Of a stretch of 64,000 bases of DNA, positions 35,117-44,468 are shown in pieces. The translations under genes and the position numbers were made by a program. The stretch lies in assembly GCF_007860135.1 (NCBI RefSeq), contig NZ_SJPV01000004.1:124001-188000 (forward strand). Direction: 5' to 3'. The first letter of the stretch is position 1, and each line of letters opens with the position of its first letter. The DNA is from Novipirellula artificiosorum. GTDB lineage: Bacteria > Planctomycetota > Planctomycetia > Pirellulales > Pirellulaceae. Under the pieces are notes generated by a model. The model worked only from the letters and a program-made list of their open reading frames with translations, made no database searches and was not told the DNA's origin.

Positions 35117-37327
35117 ATGAGACACCGGCAAACAAGCGTTCTGCCCACTTGGCTGCTTTTGGGGGTGATGCTGTGTGGCGTTGGGCTGCCGGTACGTCGC
35201 GTCCACGGCGACCTGACGATCGACGCAACTTGTCTGGAACAAACACCGCTGGGCATACGCGTCGGGCAGGCTGTCGACAGCGTGCAGGTCGGCAATTCCA
35301 GAGCGTTGCGGTTCCAGAACGAAGGAATCACTGTTCCACTTTCATCGTCGTTGAGCGCGAAATCGGGGACCGTGAGCGTTCGGTTTCAGGTTTCGTCTGA
35401 TTGGCCGATCGAAACACGTGGAACACTTTTTCATGTTGGCGACCGATCCAACGTTCATGTGACCTTGTTCGTCACGGGCGGTCGAATGACCGCAGTCTAC
35501 AAGGCTGGTGAGGAGCACTATGCCGCAATCAACTGTACCGAGCCCGCACGTTGGGAGGCCGAGTCTTGGCACACCGCAACGTTCCGCTGGCAAGCCGACG
35601 GCCAGTCGGTCAATTTCTATCTGGATTTGGATGGCAGGCTTGTCGGCCGCCAGACCGGGCGTTTGATCGACCCATGGCCGAAAACCGGATATGTGGGAGT
35701 TCGCCGGCAGGGCCAAGCTTGGCAAGGCTTGATCGAACGGATCAGCCTCTCCACTTCGTTTGCCCTGCCCCGGGAACTCCAACCCGGCCAACGCAAGATC
35801 ATCGTGGACGGCGACAGCGCGGTGGGTGAGTGCCACAATTTTTGGTCCATTTGCAACTACACCAGCCAGCACATGTTTGCGGACCCGCGATACGAGGAAA
35901 TCGCGCGGCGCGACAAGCCGTTTATGAAGTATGTGAATTGCGTAAGACTCCTCGGTGGGCGACAAGATGGTCGGAACGAGTGGTTTAAGGGCGTTGATAA
36001 GAATGGCAAATTGGACTGCGAATTCTCTGGAATGGTTCAGTACCTGCGTGGAATCCAAGATGCCGGATACACGCCGCGCATTGTGTTGGACAATATCCCT
36101 ACGGCAATGAGCGAGCCGGGAGCATTGGCTAAATACGGCAATACGAGGCCCGCGAGAGATCTGAAGGTTTGGCATGAGTACGTGCGGCAAGCGGTAACAG
36201 CGATGGTCGATGCATTCGGCGTCGAGACCGTCTCGGAGTGGAGGTTTCGTGTTGGCACCGAGCCCGATCTGTATCCTGGGCACTGGCAGGGCACAAAAGA
36301 GGAGTACTTACATCACTACGATTGCACGGTCGATGCGGTATGCTCGGTATTGCCCAACGTAGAGATCGGGCCCGGTAACGTTCTTAATCCGGCTCACGCA
36401 GATCGAGTGAACGGGGCCGGGCAGAAGCCGTGGGGCTTGGACATCGTGGATCACTGTGCGACGGGAACGAATACCTGGACGGGAAAGGTCGGCACCCGAA
36501 TTTGTTTTCTCGAGTGCTCCTGGTATGGTGCCGTTGGAAAATCCATCGACTCGCTGGATGTGGCGATCCAGCGGATGCGAGACCGGCTGGCACGCTATCC
36601 AAAGCTGTCCAACTTGCCCGTGTCGATTGCCGAGTTCGCCATTTTGCAGGATGAGCACGGACGCCGATTGTACAGTGGCGACATCACCGAGTGGGGCGCC
36701 AGTTGGTATGCCGCCATCGCGGACCAAGTTTACGAGCTAGACGTCCCGCAAGTTCACGAGTGGGCTCAAGCAACCGCTGGCATCTTGCATCCGCGAACCT
36801 CTGTGATTGCAATGTTGCAGCGCATGCAAGGTGGGCAGCGGTTGTCGGTGACGGTTGCGGCGGACGGTGCCGCGCGAGCAGGCGCACTGGGATGTATTAA
36901 GGATGGCAGCTACTACATCTTGCTCTACAACCACCGCCCCTGGCGCACACCCTCGATTCCTGAACAGATCGATCTCACCTTGAAAGCCAAACGTCTAGCG
37001 ACCGGCGATAAGTGGACCGTCTCGCAGTGGGGAATCGACAAGGATCACGGCGTGTTTGCGCACCAGTTGTACGCGGATTGCGAGCAGGCGGGTATTTTGC
37101 CGTTGCCCGATTCGCCTCTCTACGGCGGCAACGTGGCGCTGCGTTTTGGATCCGCCGCGAGCAAGATCCTGGCGAGCAACCGGTCTACCTACGTTCAACG
37201 GGCCAGGCCAGCCGAACTGCAGCAGAAAGAACCTTTGTCGGTTGCGGATGGTGCCGTGCAGCTGACGATTGACATGCCGGGACACAGCGTGCGGCTGTTG
37301 GTTCTCACTCCCGAGTCGACTCAATAA
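35117..37327 (+). CDS. Secreted GH39-like glycosidase with N-terminal LamG-type domain
   Basis: A 736-residue exported protein. After a signal peptide (LLLGVMLCGVGLPV) residues about 30-225 form a concanavalin-like sandwich, ending GYVGVRRQGQAWQGLIERI. The rest is a GH39-like barrel and sandwich: FMKYVNCVRLLGG, IVLDNIPTAMS, WRFRVGTEPDLYPGHW with Glu382 as likely acid/base, and SIAEFAIL with Glu506 as likely nucleophile. GH39 includes beta-xylosidases and alpha-L-iduronidases. A paralogue without the LamG part is at 56986-58620 and shares TEPD, GHWxGTKEEYLxHYD, LPNxxIGPGN and IVDHCATGTN. The extra N-terminal domain probably binds the substrate. It converges with the DUF1593 gene, 23 bases away. 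Confidence 0.8.
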   Translation: MRHRQTSVLPTWLLLGVMLCGVGLPVRRVHGDLTIDATCLEQTPLGIRVGQAVDSVQVGNSRALRFQNEGITVPLSSSLSAKSGTVSVRFQVSSDWPIETRGTLFHVGDRSNVHVTLFVTGGRMTAVYKAGEEHYAAINCTEPARWEAESWHTATFRWQADGQSVNFYLDLDGRLVGRQTGRLIDPWPKTGYVGVRRQGQAWQGLIERISLSTSFALPRELQPGQRKIIVDGDSAVGECHNFWSICNYTSQHMFADPRYEEIARRDKPFMKYVNCVRLLGGRQDGRNEWFKGVDKNGKLDCEFSGMVQYLRGIQDAGYTPRIVLDNIPTAMSEPGALAKYGNTRPARDLKVWHEYVRQAVTAMVDAFGVETVSEWRFRVGTEPDLYPGHWQGTKEEYLHHYDCTVDAVCSVLPNVEIGPGNVLNPAHADRVNGAGQKPWGLDIVDHCATGTNTWTGKVGTRICFLECSWYGAVGKSIDSLDVAIQRMRDRLARYPKLSNLPVSIAEFAILQDEHGRRLYSGDITEWGASWYAAIADQVYELDVPQVHEWAQATAGILHPRTSVIAMLQRMQGGQRLSVTVAADGAARAGALGCIKDGSYYILLYNHRPWRTPSIPEQIDLTLKAKRLATGDKWTVSQWGIDKDHGVFAHQLYADCEQAGILPLPDSPLYGGNVALRFGSAASKILASNRSTYVQRARPAELQQKEPLSVADGAVQLTIDMPGHSVRLLVLTPESTQ

Positions 37328-37350
37328 CGAACCGTAGAAGCAAGTCCTCG

Positions 37351-39243
37351 CTAATCTTTTCCATCAGCTGTTTCGTTGAGTTTCCACAACTCGATACCGG
37401 CGAGGTTTGCCGCGCCGCCATCACTGGTCAGTACGATGTTACCGTCGGCCACGCGAGCGACCCAGGGGCCGAGGCGGTTCCAGTGGCCAGCTGTGCCGCT
37501 GGCGTAGTTGCGTGTCACCGGGTGGCGTTCCAGGAAAAAGTCGAGTTGCTCCGAATGATTGTCCTCGAAGACATGCACAAACACGGCGTACGTTCCCACC
37601 GGCAAGCGGTTGAACGATACCTCCAAATCCCGACTGAAACGGAAAGAGGTCAACATCGTTGTGTGATCGGCATCAACGGCTGGTTGAGGCTTGACATCTT
37701 TCGTCACCAGTGCCTTGCCATTGCAATCAAAATTCCGCGAATCCTCACCTTGCCACTGCCGACCGTCGATCTGAACGGGTGGCCCATTAACGTTAACCGC
37801 TCGTTGGAAAACCCACGGCCCATCGGGAGCGGGGATGAACTCAGTGAGCGGTGGTACGACTTCGGCAGACGATAGCCAGACGCCGGGAGGCGGCTCGATC
37901 GGCTCACCGCCCACGTTCAAGATCGCGCGGCGATAGGAGGTCAGCGCTGGCTCACCTCGATCGGTCACTTCCAGGATCACATGAATCGTCTGGCCCGATG
38001 CGTTGCTGGGAATTGTGATAACGGTCTCGGCGGTTTCGGAACCCTGAAGGGGCGCAGCGAGCCAGTGGCTCCCGGCTTCGACATAATTCCACCAGCGGAA
38101 TTGCAGGGCGTGTCCGTCCGGATCGGAAGAGCCGACGGCGGAGAGTCGGACGTCCTGATTGGCATCGCTCTCGATTTGCAGCACGCGGCCAGTCTGGTCG
38201 CCATTGAGCACTGCAATCGGTTCGTGATTCGCGTTTCTGAACGAGGAGACGCACCAGTCCATGCGGGCCGCAAACGAATTTTGAAAGGCATCACGCCAGC
38301 GGTGGACAGGGTAGAGCACATCCGGCACATGTTCGCGAAGATCGCTGGCACTCGTGAATTCCATCCCACTCCCGCTACGCTCGAAGCGGCCACCCCAGTT
38401 GCCCCATCCAGGATGCTCGGGATCGCTCAAACCATCGGGCAGCACATAGAAGAATGAAGGCGTATCTCCTTCCTTGACGCCAACCTTGCCAGCCGCCTTG
38501 GCCGGATAAATTGGCCCCAATGCGCCATGCGCGGTGCGGACGTTTTGCTCAAGCCATTGGGGCGCAACGATTGTCTGGTCCCCCTCCTTCCAGATACCAC
38601 GAAACTGGCCGTCAGAATAAATCCAAAAGATGTCCGGATGATTCTTCTTAATCCATTCGGCCGTGTGATCTTGGTCAGCGATCGAGTGAACACGAATCTT
38701 GCGTTTGAAGGCCGCCAGTTGCTCAGCGGTACGTGTGTTTTGCACCTTCCAGATGGCTTGAGCAAGTTCACGCGGTCCGCCCCAGATTGAGAACCACACC
38801 GGCCGAGGATCATCACGGTCCAACACGCGAATGATCCACTCCGATGCCTCCGAGTCTCGTCCAGGACCGACCGTGTGGGGGTCACCGTTCGAGCCGTCTT
38901 TGATCAGCTTCTTCAACTGATCGTGCGACGGGAAATCTTCGCGGTGCTGGAGTAGATTGGGCAACACCTGTCCGTAGGCGTCCACCGCCTTGTGTAGTAG
39001 CTCGGGGTGCGTGACCTTGTAATGTCCGTGCCCGAACCCGGTACACAAGCCTTCGACATCGAGATCACAGGCGTAGAGCAGAAAGCGGACGATCGACTGT
39101 TCGTCATCTGGGTCCCCACCAATGTCGGTCATCACAACAAGACGCGGCTTGGCAGCCGATGTGTCCGTTGGCAAGCAGATCCACCATGCGGTCGCAAAGA
39201 AGAGGGCACCAACTATACGACGCAGGAAGTAGCTTGTGTTCAT
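37351..39243 (-). CDS. DUF1593 (Sde182-type) nucleoside-hydrolase-like protein, exported
   Basis: A 630-residue exported protein. After the signal peptide (RRIVGALFFATAWWICL) the nucleoside-hydrolase-like domain starts with LVVMTDIGGDPDDEQSI, whose Asp cluster would bind Ca2+. It continues with VWFSIWGGPRELAQAIW and KIRVHSIADQDHTAEW. The middle is the DUF1593 C-terminal Ig-like part (SAVGSSDPDGHALQFRWW). The last 180 residues form a malectin-like sandwich (LPVGTYAVFVHVFEDNHSE, NLAGIELWKLNE). The family was named after a cellulose-binding Saccharophagus protein, and its reaction is not settled. It probably binds or trims a polysaccharide. It is a single gene, convergent with the GH39-like gene. 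Confidence 0.85.
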   Translation of the reverse strand: MNTSYFLRRIVGALFFATAWWICLPTDTSAAKPRLVVMTDIGGDPDDEQSIVRFLLYACDLDVEGLCTGFGHGHYKVTHPELLHKAVDAYGQVLPNLLQHREDFPSHDQLKKLIKDGSNGDPHTVGPGRDSEASEWIIRVLDRDDPRPVWFSIWGGPRELAQAIWKVQNTRTAEQLAAFKRKIRVHSIADQDHTAEWIKKNHPDIFWIYSDGQFRGIWKEGDQTIVAPQWLEQNVRTAHGALGPIYPAKAAGKVGVKEGDTPSFFYVLPDGLSDPEHPGWGNWGGRFERSGSGMEFTSASDLREHVPDVLYPVHRWRDAFQNSFAARMDWCVSSFRNANHEPIAVLNGDQTGRVLQIESDANQDVRLSAVGSSDPDGHALQFRWWNYVEAGSHWLAAPLQGSETAETVITIPSNASGQTIHVILEVTDRGEPALTSYRRAILNVGGEPIEPPPGVWLSSAEVVPPLTEFIPAPDGPWVFQRAVNVNGPPVQIDGRQWQGEDSRNFDCNGKALVTKDVKPQPAVDADHTTMLTSFRFSRDLEVSFNRLPVGTYAVFVHVFEDNHSEQLDFFLERHPVTRNYASGTAGHWNRLGPWVARVADGNIVLTSDGGAANLAGIELWKLNETADGKD

Positions 39244-39742
39244 GATTTTGTATTTCCAATGGATTCAACGGCGTTGGCGATAAAGCTGGTGATCGCCCAG
39301 GCAGCAACGATGCTCAAAAAAACTACGGCACAGGGTCATCTCTGACGGTTGATGAAGCGGTTTCGTTATCCGTTTAACCGCTGCGCTCAAGAAAACGACG
39401 CGCCGACGGCACCGCGAAGCCCCTTGAAGAATCTCGGCCTGGATGAGATTCAGAATAGTGCGGCGACCCAAGGTGGGTCAATTGCTCGTTTGACGTTTGT
39501 TCAAGAAGCCCATTGCCCCAAGTATCAGAGCTTACTCGTCTTGCGATTGCGCCTGATGCAATCAAGAAACGATGGGCCTAGTGATTCGCGGTTGGTCGCA
39601 ATCTGCTAGACTGCCTGAACACTTGGAATCTGCCGATTTTTTCGGGAAACAGAGTTCCCTCGGCACTCGCTGCCCAACCTCGTCGCCGCGCGACAAATGA
39701 GGCGGCAATGCTACGCTTCCCTCTGAGAACAACGCGGTAGAC
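39244..39742. other. Gap between divergent DUF1593 and CheB-CheR-kinase genes
   Basis: A 499-base region with no recognisable gene. It must hold the promoters of both divergent genes. I looked for the GTAACA-N16-GCTTGG motif found near 48-51 kb and did not see it here. Confidence 0.5.
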
Positions 39743-42700
39743 ATGGCCAAGAAGAAAAAAAACAGAACGGACACGCAAAGCAATACGAAGAATCCGGAAG
39801 CTGACTCGGTCGCAGATTGCTTTCCGATCGTTGGAATCGGTGCTTCGGCAGGTGGGCTTGCAGCGTTCAAACAATTCCTGAAGCCGATGCCGGCTGACAA
39901 TGGGATGGCGTTTGTCTTGATTCCGCATCTGGATCCCACGCATGAAAGCTTGATGGTCGAACTGCTGTCGACCCAAACGTCGATGCCGGTGGTTGAAGCC
40001 GAAGACGGCATGACCGTCGAGGTGAACCGCGTGTACGTCATTCCACCCAATCGTTTCCTGACCATTTCCCATGGTGTCTTGCAACTGATCGATCCACCGG
40101 AGCGGGGTGGGTGGCAAACGGCGATCGATTGCTTTCTAAAATCGTTGGCTGCGGACCAACGGGAACGAGCGATAGGCATTGTCCTCTCGGGCACCGGCAG
40201 TCATGGAACACCCGGCATTCGCGAAATCAAATTGATGGGTGGAATGGTCGTGGTTCAATCGCCTGAATCGGCCGAGTACAACCAAATGCCTCTCAGCGCG
40301 ATCGCAACGGGGTTGCCGGATTGCGTTTTGCCGCCCGACCAAATGGCCACGGCGTTGGTCAAGTATATCGCACAACCGTATCTCAAACGCAGCCAGAAGA
40401 TGTTGGCTTCCTCGCAAGAGGAAGCGGAGCAACTGGCTCGGGTTTTAAACGTTTTGCGGACACGTTCTAAGTACGATTTTCGAAATTATCGCAAAGCGAT
40501 GATCCTGCGCCGTGTCCTACGCCGCATGGGATTGTGTCACATCGCTAAATTGGATGACTACTTGGCTCTGTTGCGAGATCGGCCGGAAGAAGTCACGGCG
40601 TTGTACAAGGATCTGTTGATCGGAGTGACGGCATTCTTTCGCGATCCGGAAGCGTTTGAAGTCCTTGAGAAAGAAGTGATCCCAGCGATGATCGCCCGTC
40701 AAACGGGTGAATTCCCGATCCGTGTTTGGGTTCCCAGCTGTGCGACGGGCGAAGAAGCCTATTCGATTGCGATGCTGTTTTTCGAAGGCTTTGCGGCGAA
40801 TGATATACCTTGCAATGTTCAGATCTTTGCCAGTGACATCGACGAGGATTCCATCGAAGTAGCGCGGAGCGGTATTTATCCTAAAAGTATTGCGATCGAT
40901 GTCTCGGCCGAGCGACTCAAACGATTCTTTGTCAAGGTGGATGACCAGCGCTTCCAAATCAATAAGCGGCTTCGCGAGTCGATTGTCTTCTCGCAGCAAA
41001 ACTTGATCAGCGATCCACCCTTTTCGAAGCTCCATCTGATTTCCTGTCGCAATTTCCTAATCTACCTTGAACCGCAAATTCAGCAAAAGTTGATCGCGCT
41101 GTTTCACTTCGCGCTGGCCGAAGATGGGCATTTGCTGCTGGGGCCCTCCGAGACGATTGGACGGGCCGTTGACATGTTCGTGACGGTGTCAAAAAAGTGG
41201 CGTCTGTTTCGACGAATCGGACCCCAGCGTCGAGACTTGATTGAGATACCACTCGTGCGTCGCCAGGATCGATTGCGCGAGGTCGCACATCATCCGGCCA
41301 CTTCGGGACAACGTAAAAGTTTCAAGGAGTTGGCGGAAAAGCTGATCCTCAGCGAGTTTGCGCCGGCCACCGTGTTGATCAACCGGCGTTTCGAAATTCT
41401 GTATGTCGCTGGCCCGTTGGTCGACTATCTCGAATTTCCAATGGGCGAACTTTCCAAAGATCTGTTGGCGATGGCAAGATCAGGATTGCGGACAAAGATC
41501 CGTGCGATCTGCAACCAATCGATTCGCAGCAACGAACCGGTTGCCGATTGCTGCGCACGCGTTAAACGTAACGGAGGGTATGTACATTGCACCATCGCAG
41601 TGCGTCCCTTGACGGAACCGAAACAAGCTGAAGGATTGATGCTGGTCACGTTTGAAGATCTTAGGCCCGACCCTGTTCAAACCAGTGGCGATGCATTGAA
41701 CTCGCCCGTCCCAAATGAGGATCAGTCGACGGGAATGAGGAGCGTGTTTGTTGATGAAACACCACTGGTCCAACAACTTGAACTTGAGTTGAAGTCGACG
41801 CGTGAGGATCTGCAAAGCACGATTGAGGAGATGGAAAGCGCGAATGAGGAACTGAAAGCATCGAACGAAGAAATCATGTCGATGAATGAGGAACTTCAGT
41901 CTGCCAACGAAGAACTCGAAACCTCGAAAGAAGAACTGCAGTCGTTGAACGAGGAATTGAGTACCGTCAATAATCAACTTGTTGATAAGGTTAGTGAACT
42001 CGACAAGACCAACGCCGACATCACCAACTTGATGGCGAGTACCGATATCGCCACGATCTTTCTAAACAACGACCTGCAGATTGAACGCTTCACTCCGCCT
42101 GTGATTCCGTTGTTCAATCTGTTGCCTACCGACGTGGGGCGTCCGCTTGCTGATATCGCACACCCCTTTTCGGATCGCTCCATGCACCAAGAGTGCCAGC
42201 AAGTCCTGACGAACCTGGCCCCAATGGTACGTGAGGTTCAGACGGACTCGTCGCAGTCCTACCTGCGCCGTATTTTGCCCTACCGGACGGGCGACAATCG
42301 GATCGGCGGCGTGGTGATTACGTTTTTGGATCTCACCGACCGAGTCGTGGCCGAGCGACAATCGCGGCTGTTGTCCATTGCACTTCATGACTCCAACGAT
42401 GCTGTCACCATGCAAGCGATGGATGGGCGTATTACGTCGTGGAATCGCGGTGCCGAAAAGATGTATGGCTACAGCGAATCCGAAGCGATGACCATGAATG
42501 CTTGCGACCTGGTTCCTGATGGGCAAATGGATGCAACTTTGGCAGCGATCCATCGAATCTCGGCTGGGGAATCATCAGAATCGTTCGAAACGCGACATCG
42601 AGCGAAGGATGGACGCATTTTAGACGTTTCGATGACCGTTTCGAAGGGCGAGGATGCAGCGGAGACAACCGTGGTCGCGACCCACCGGGATGTTACCGAG

Positions 42701-43813
42701 CGGAATCGATTGGAAAGGCAATTGCAAGAAAGCGAAAAACGCATGCGTGCAATTTTGGAAACAGCACCCGATGCGATTGTCACCATCAATCACCAGGGGA
42801 TTATCGATAGCATTAACCCCGCAACCGAGAAAATGTTTGGCTACCGCGACGACGAGATCGTCGGCCAGAATGTATCGATGTTGATGTTACCTCCACTGCG
42901 TGATGAGCACGACGGCTACCTGCAACGGTTCCTCGAGACACGAGAGCGACGGATGATCGGCAACCGTCGCGAAGTGACGGCGGTTCGCAAGGACGGATCG
43001 ACGTTTCATGTCGACCTTTCGATTAGCCAGGTCGATCGTTTGGACCTTTTCACGGGTGTGATGCGAGACATTACGGCAAGGAAGAATTTGGAATCGCACG
43101 TGTTGGAAATTGCCACCAATGAGCAGCGACGGATCGGGCAAGAATTACACGATGGGACTCAGCAAGAATTGACCGCCTTGTCGTTGTTCGCCGGGACAAT
43201 GGTCAGCGTCTTGAGCTCAGCATCAAGACAAGTTCCACAATCGAACCAGGACAAAGGTCCCGTTTCCTGGATCCTTGAGGACAGGGTGTTTGTGCAAATC
43301 CAGGAAGCTGCGTCGCGGCTGGCCAACGGTTTGAGTGAAGCGAGTCGGCATGTACATGAGCTCTCGCATGGCATCTTACCGGTTCAACTCGACTCGGAAG
43401 GTCTGAGGTCAGCGTTGATCGACCTCGCCGAGGCGACCGATCTTCAACAGACCGTCAGCTGCAGCTTTGACTGTTCGGGTGCCATCGCGGTGGCCAATAC
43501 AACCGTCGCAACCCAGTTGTATCGCATCGCCCAAGAGGCACTCAGTAATGCGGTGCGGCACGGTTCCGCCAGCGAAATCCGCATTTCCCTTGTAAGAAAA
43601 TTGGATGCCCTTGTGTTGGAGGTGAGTGACAATGGGCGAGGCTTTGATGCGATCGTACCCAACCAGTACGCCTCGGCCACGTCCGGCATGGGATTGCGAA
43701 TCATGGACTATCGAGCCAACTCGATCGGCGGAGTGCTCCGTTTCCGACGAGGTGAGGATGGCGGAACGATCGTCCAATGTACCGTACCGATTGGGGCACT
43801 TTCAGCTGTCTAG
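39743..43813 (+). CDS. CheB-CheR-PAS histidine kinase fusion
   Basis: A 1356-residue cytoplasmic signalling protein. Domains in order: CheB methylesterase (about 25-215, Ser35 in GASAGG, His62 in PHLDP), CheR methyltransferase (about 240-490, VWVPSCATGEEAYSIA, SCRNFLIYL), a PAS-like part, a coiled coil (about 680-750, ESANEELKASNEE), PAS domains (about 760-1110), then HisKA_3 (QELHDGTQQELTAL with the phospho-His) and HATPase (NAVRHGSA, SDNGRGFD, GMGLRIM). In CheB the catalytic Asp of GxGxDG is replaced by His154 (SGTGSHGTPG), so the esterase may be impaired. No receiver domain is present, so a separate response regulator is needed and none is seen here. It ends 10 bases from the stop of the convergent sigma factor gene. 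Confidence 0.93.
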   Translation: MAKKKKNRTDTQSNTKNPEADSVADCFPIVGIGASAGGLAAFKQFLKPMPADNGMAFVLIPHLDPTHESLMVELLSTQTSMPVVEAEDGMTVEVNRVYVIPPNRFLTISHGVLQLIDPPERGGWQTAIDCFLKSLAADQRERAIGIVLSGTGSHGTPGIREIKLMGGMVVVQSPESAEYNQMPLSAIATGLPDCVLPPDQMATALVKYIAQPYLKRSQKMLASSQEEAEQLARVLNVLRTRSKYDFRNYRKAMILRRVLRRMGLCHIAKLDDYLALLRDRPEEVTALYKDLLIGVTAFFRDPEAFEVLEKEVIPAMIARQTGEFPIRVWVPSCATGEEAYSIAMLFFEGFAANDIPCNVQIFASDIDEDSIEVARSGIYPKSIAIDVSAERLKRFFVKVDDQRFQINKRLRESIVFSQQNLISDPPFSKLHLISCRNFLIYLEPQIQQKLIALFHFALAEDGHLLLGPSETIGRAVDMFVTVSKKWRLFRRIGPQRRDLIEIPLVRRQDRLREVAHHPATSGQRKSFKELAEKLILSEFAPATVLINRRFEILYVAGPLVDYLEFPMGELSKDLLAMARSGLRTKIRAICNQSIRSNEPVADCCARVKRNGGYVHCTIAVRPLTEPKQAEGLMLVTFEDLRPDPVQTSGDALNSPVPNEDQSTGMRSVFVDETPLVQQLELELKSTREDLQSTIEEMESANEELKASNEEIMSMNEELQSANEELETSKEELQSLNEELSTVNNQLVDKVSELDKTNADITNLMASTDIATIFLNNDLQIERFTPPVIPLFNLLPTDVGRPLADIAHPFSDRSMHQECQQVLTNLAPMVREVQTDSSQSYLRRILPYRTGDNRIGGVVITFLDLTDRVVAERQSRLLSIALHDSNDAVTMQAMDGRITSWNRGAEKMYGYSESEAMTMNACDLVPDGQMDATLAAIHRISAGESSESFETRHRAKDGRILDVSMTVSKGEDAAETTVVATHRDVTERNRLERQLQESEKRMRAILETAPDAIVTINHQGIIDSINPATEKMFGYRDDEIVGQNVSMLMLPPLRDEHDGYLQRFLETRERRMIGNRREVTAVRKDGSTFHVDLSISQVDRLDLFTGVMRDITARKNLESHVLEIATNEQRRIGQELHDGTQQELTALSLFAGTMVSVLSSASRQVPQSNQDKGPVSWILEDRVFVQIQEAASRLANGLSEASRHVHELSHGILPVQLDSEGLRSALIDLAEATDLQQTVSCSFDCSGAIAVANTTVATQLYRIAQEALSNAVRHGSASEIRISLVRKLDALVLEVSDNGRGFDAIVPNQYASATSGMGLRIMDYRANSIGGVLRFRRGEDGGTIVQCTVPIGALSAV

Positions 43814-43823
43814 CGCGACCTTG

Positions 43824-44447
43824 CTATTGGCGAGTGGGTTTAACATCTTCGAGACGCTTTTCCAATTGCCGCATGCTGCGTGATAACAAAACACGCACCG
43901 CGACATCTGTTTTGCCGAGTTTTTCTGCAATCTGCTTTGTTTGTAGTCCTTCGGCATATCGCATCCGGACCGCCGACTTCTGTTCATCCGTCAATTCCTC
44001 GATCGCCTGTTGCATTCGATTCATTCGCACATCGCGACTGAACGCGGCGCTAGGCGATGTCATGCTGGCGGCCAGCATTTGCTCAAGTCCCACCGCAGAC
44101 GAACCTTGTTTGTCATCAGCATGAATTGATTTTTGACGTCCTGCATCCCGTCTTTGGGCACCAAAATGAAAGCGATGAGCGTCGACGACGCGGCGGCGAG
44201 CGATCTGTTGAATCCACTGCATCGGTTCGTATTGGTCCAATGGCGCAGTGCTCAATCCGGTCAGTGCGGCCGTGGAGACCTCTTGAACGAGGTCATCCAA
44301 CTCCACGACGCTAAGCAGGCGATCACCCGTGATCGAATTGAGAAATCCCATCAATTGCTGGCGATGGAGATCGATGAAACTTGCCAACGCGTCGGCGTCG
44401 TGCTTTTTAATCCGATCGATGAGATCCGATTGGTCCGCTGAGTCCAT
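43824..44447 (-). CDS. ECF-type sigma factor paired with Ser/Thr kinase
   Basis: A 207-residue sigma-70 factor with only regions 2 and 4. Region 2 (about 10-85) has DLVQEVSTAAL and WIQQIARRRVVDAHR. Region 4 (about 140-195) has IEELTDEQKSAVRMRY and GLQTKQIAEKLGKTDVAVRVLL. The planctomycete ECF-kinase pairs are known for lacking a classical anti-sigma factor and being linked to a Ser/Thr kinase, and here the kinase gene starts 21 bases away on the opposite strand. Candidate targets are the four promoters with GTAACA-N16-GCTT(G/T)G at 48.3-50.9 kb. No such motif is seen in the 21-base gap itself. Confidence 0.9.
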   Translation of the reverse strand: MDSADQSDLIDRIKKHDADALASFIDLHRQQLMGFLNSITGDRLLSVVELDDLVQEVSTAALTGLSTAPLDQYEPMQWIQQIARRRVVDAHRFHFGAQRRDAGRQKSIHADDKQGSSAVGLEQMLAASMTSPSAAFSRDVRMNRMQQAIEELTDEQKSAVRMRYAEGLQTKQIAEKLGKTDVAVRVLLSRSMRQLEKRLEDVKPTRQ

Positions 44448-44468
44448 TGATTTATACCCTATTAGGAG

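Noticed and set aside
37981..38457. A 158-codon plus-strand open frame
   Set aside because: It is antisense to the DUF1593 gene with no domain match.
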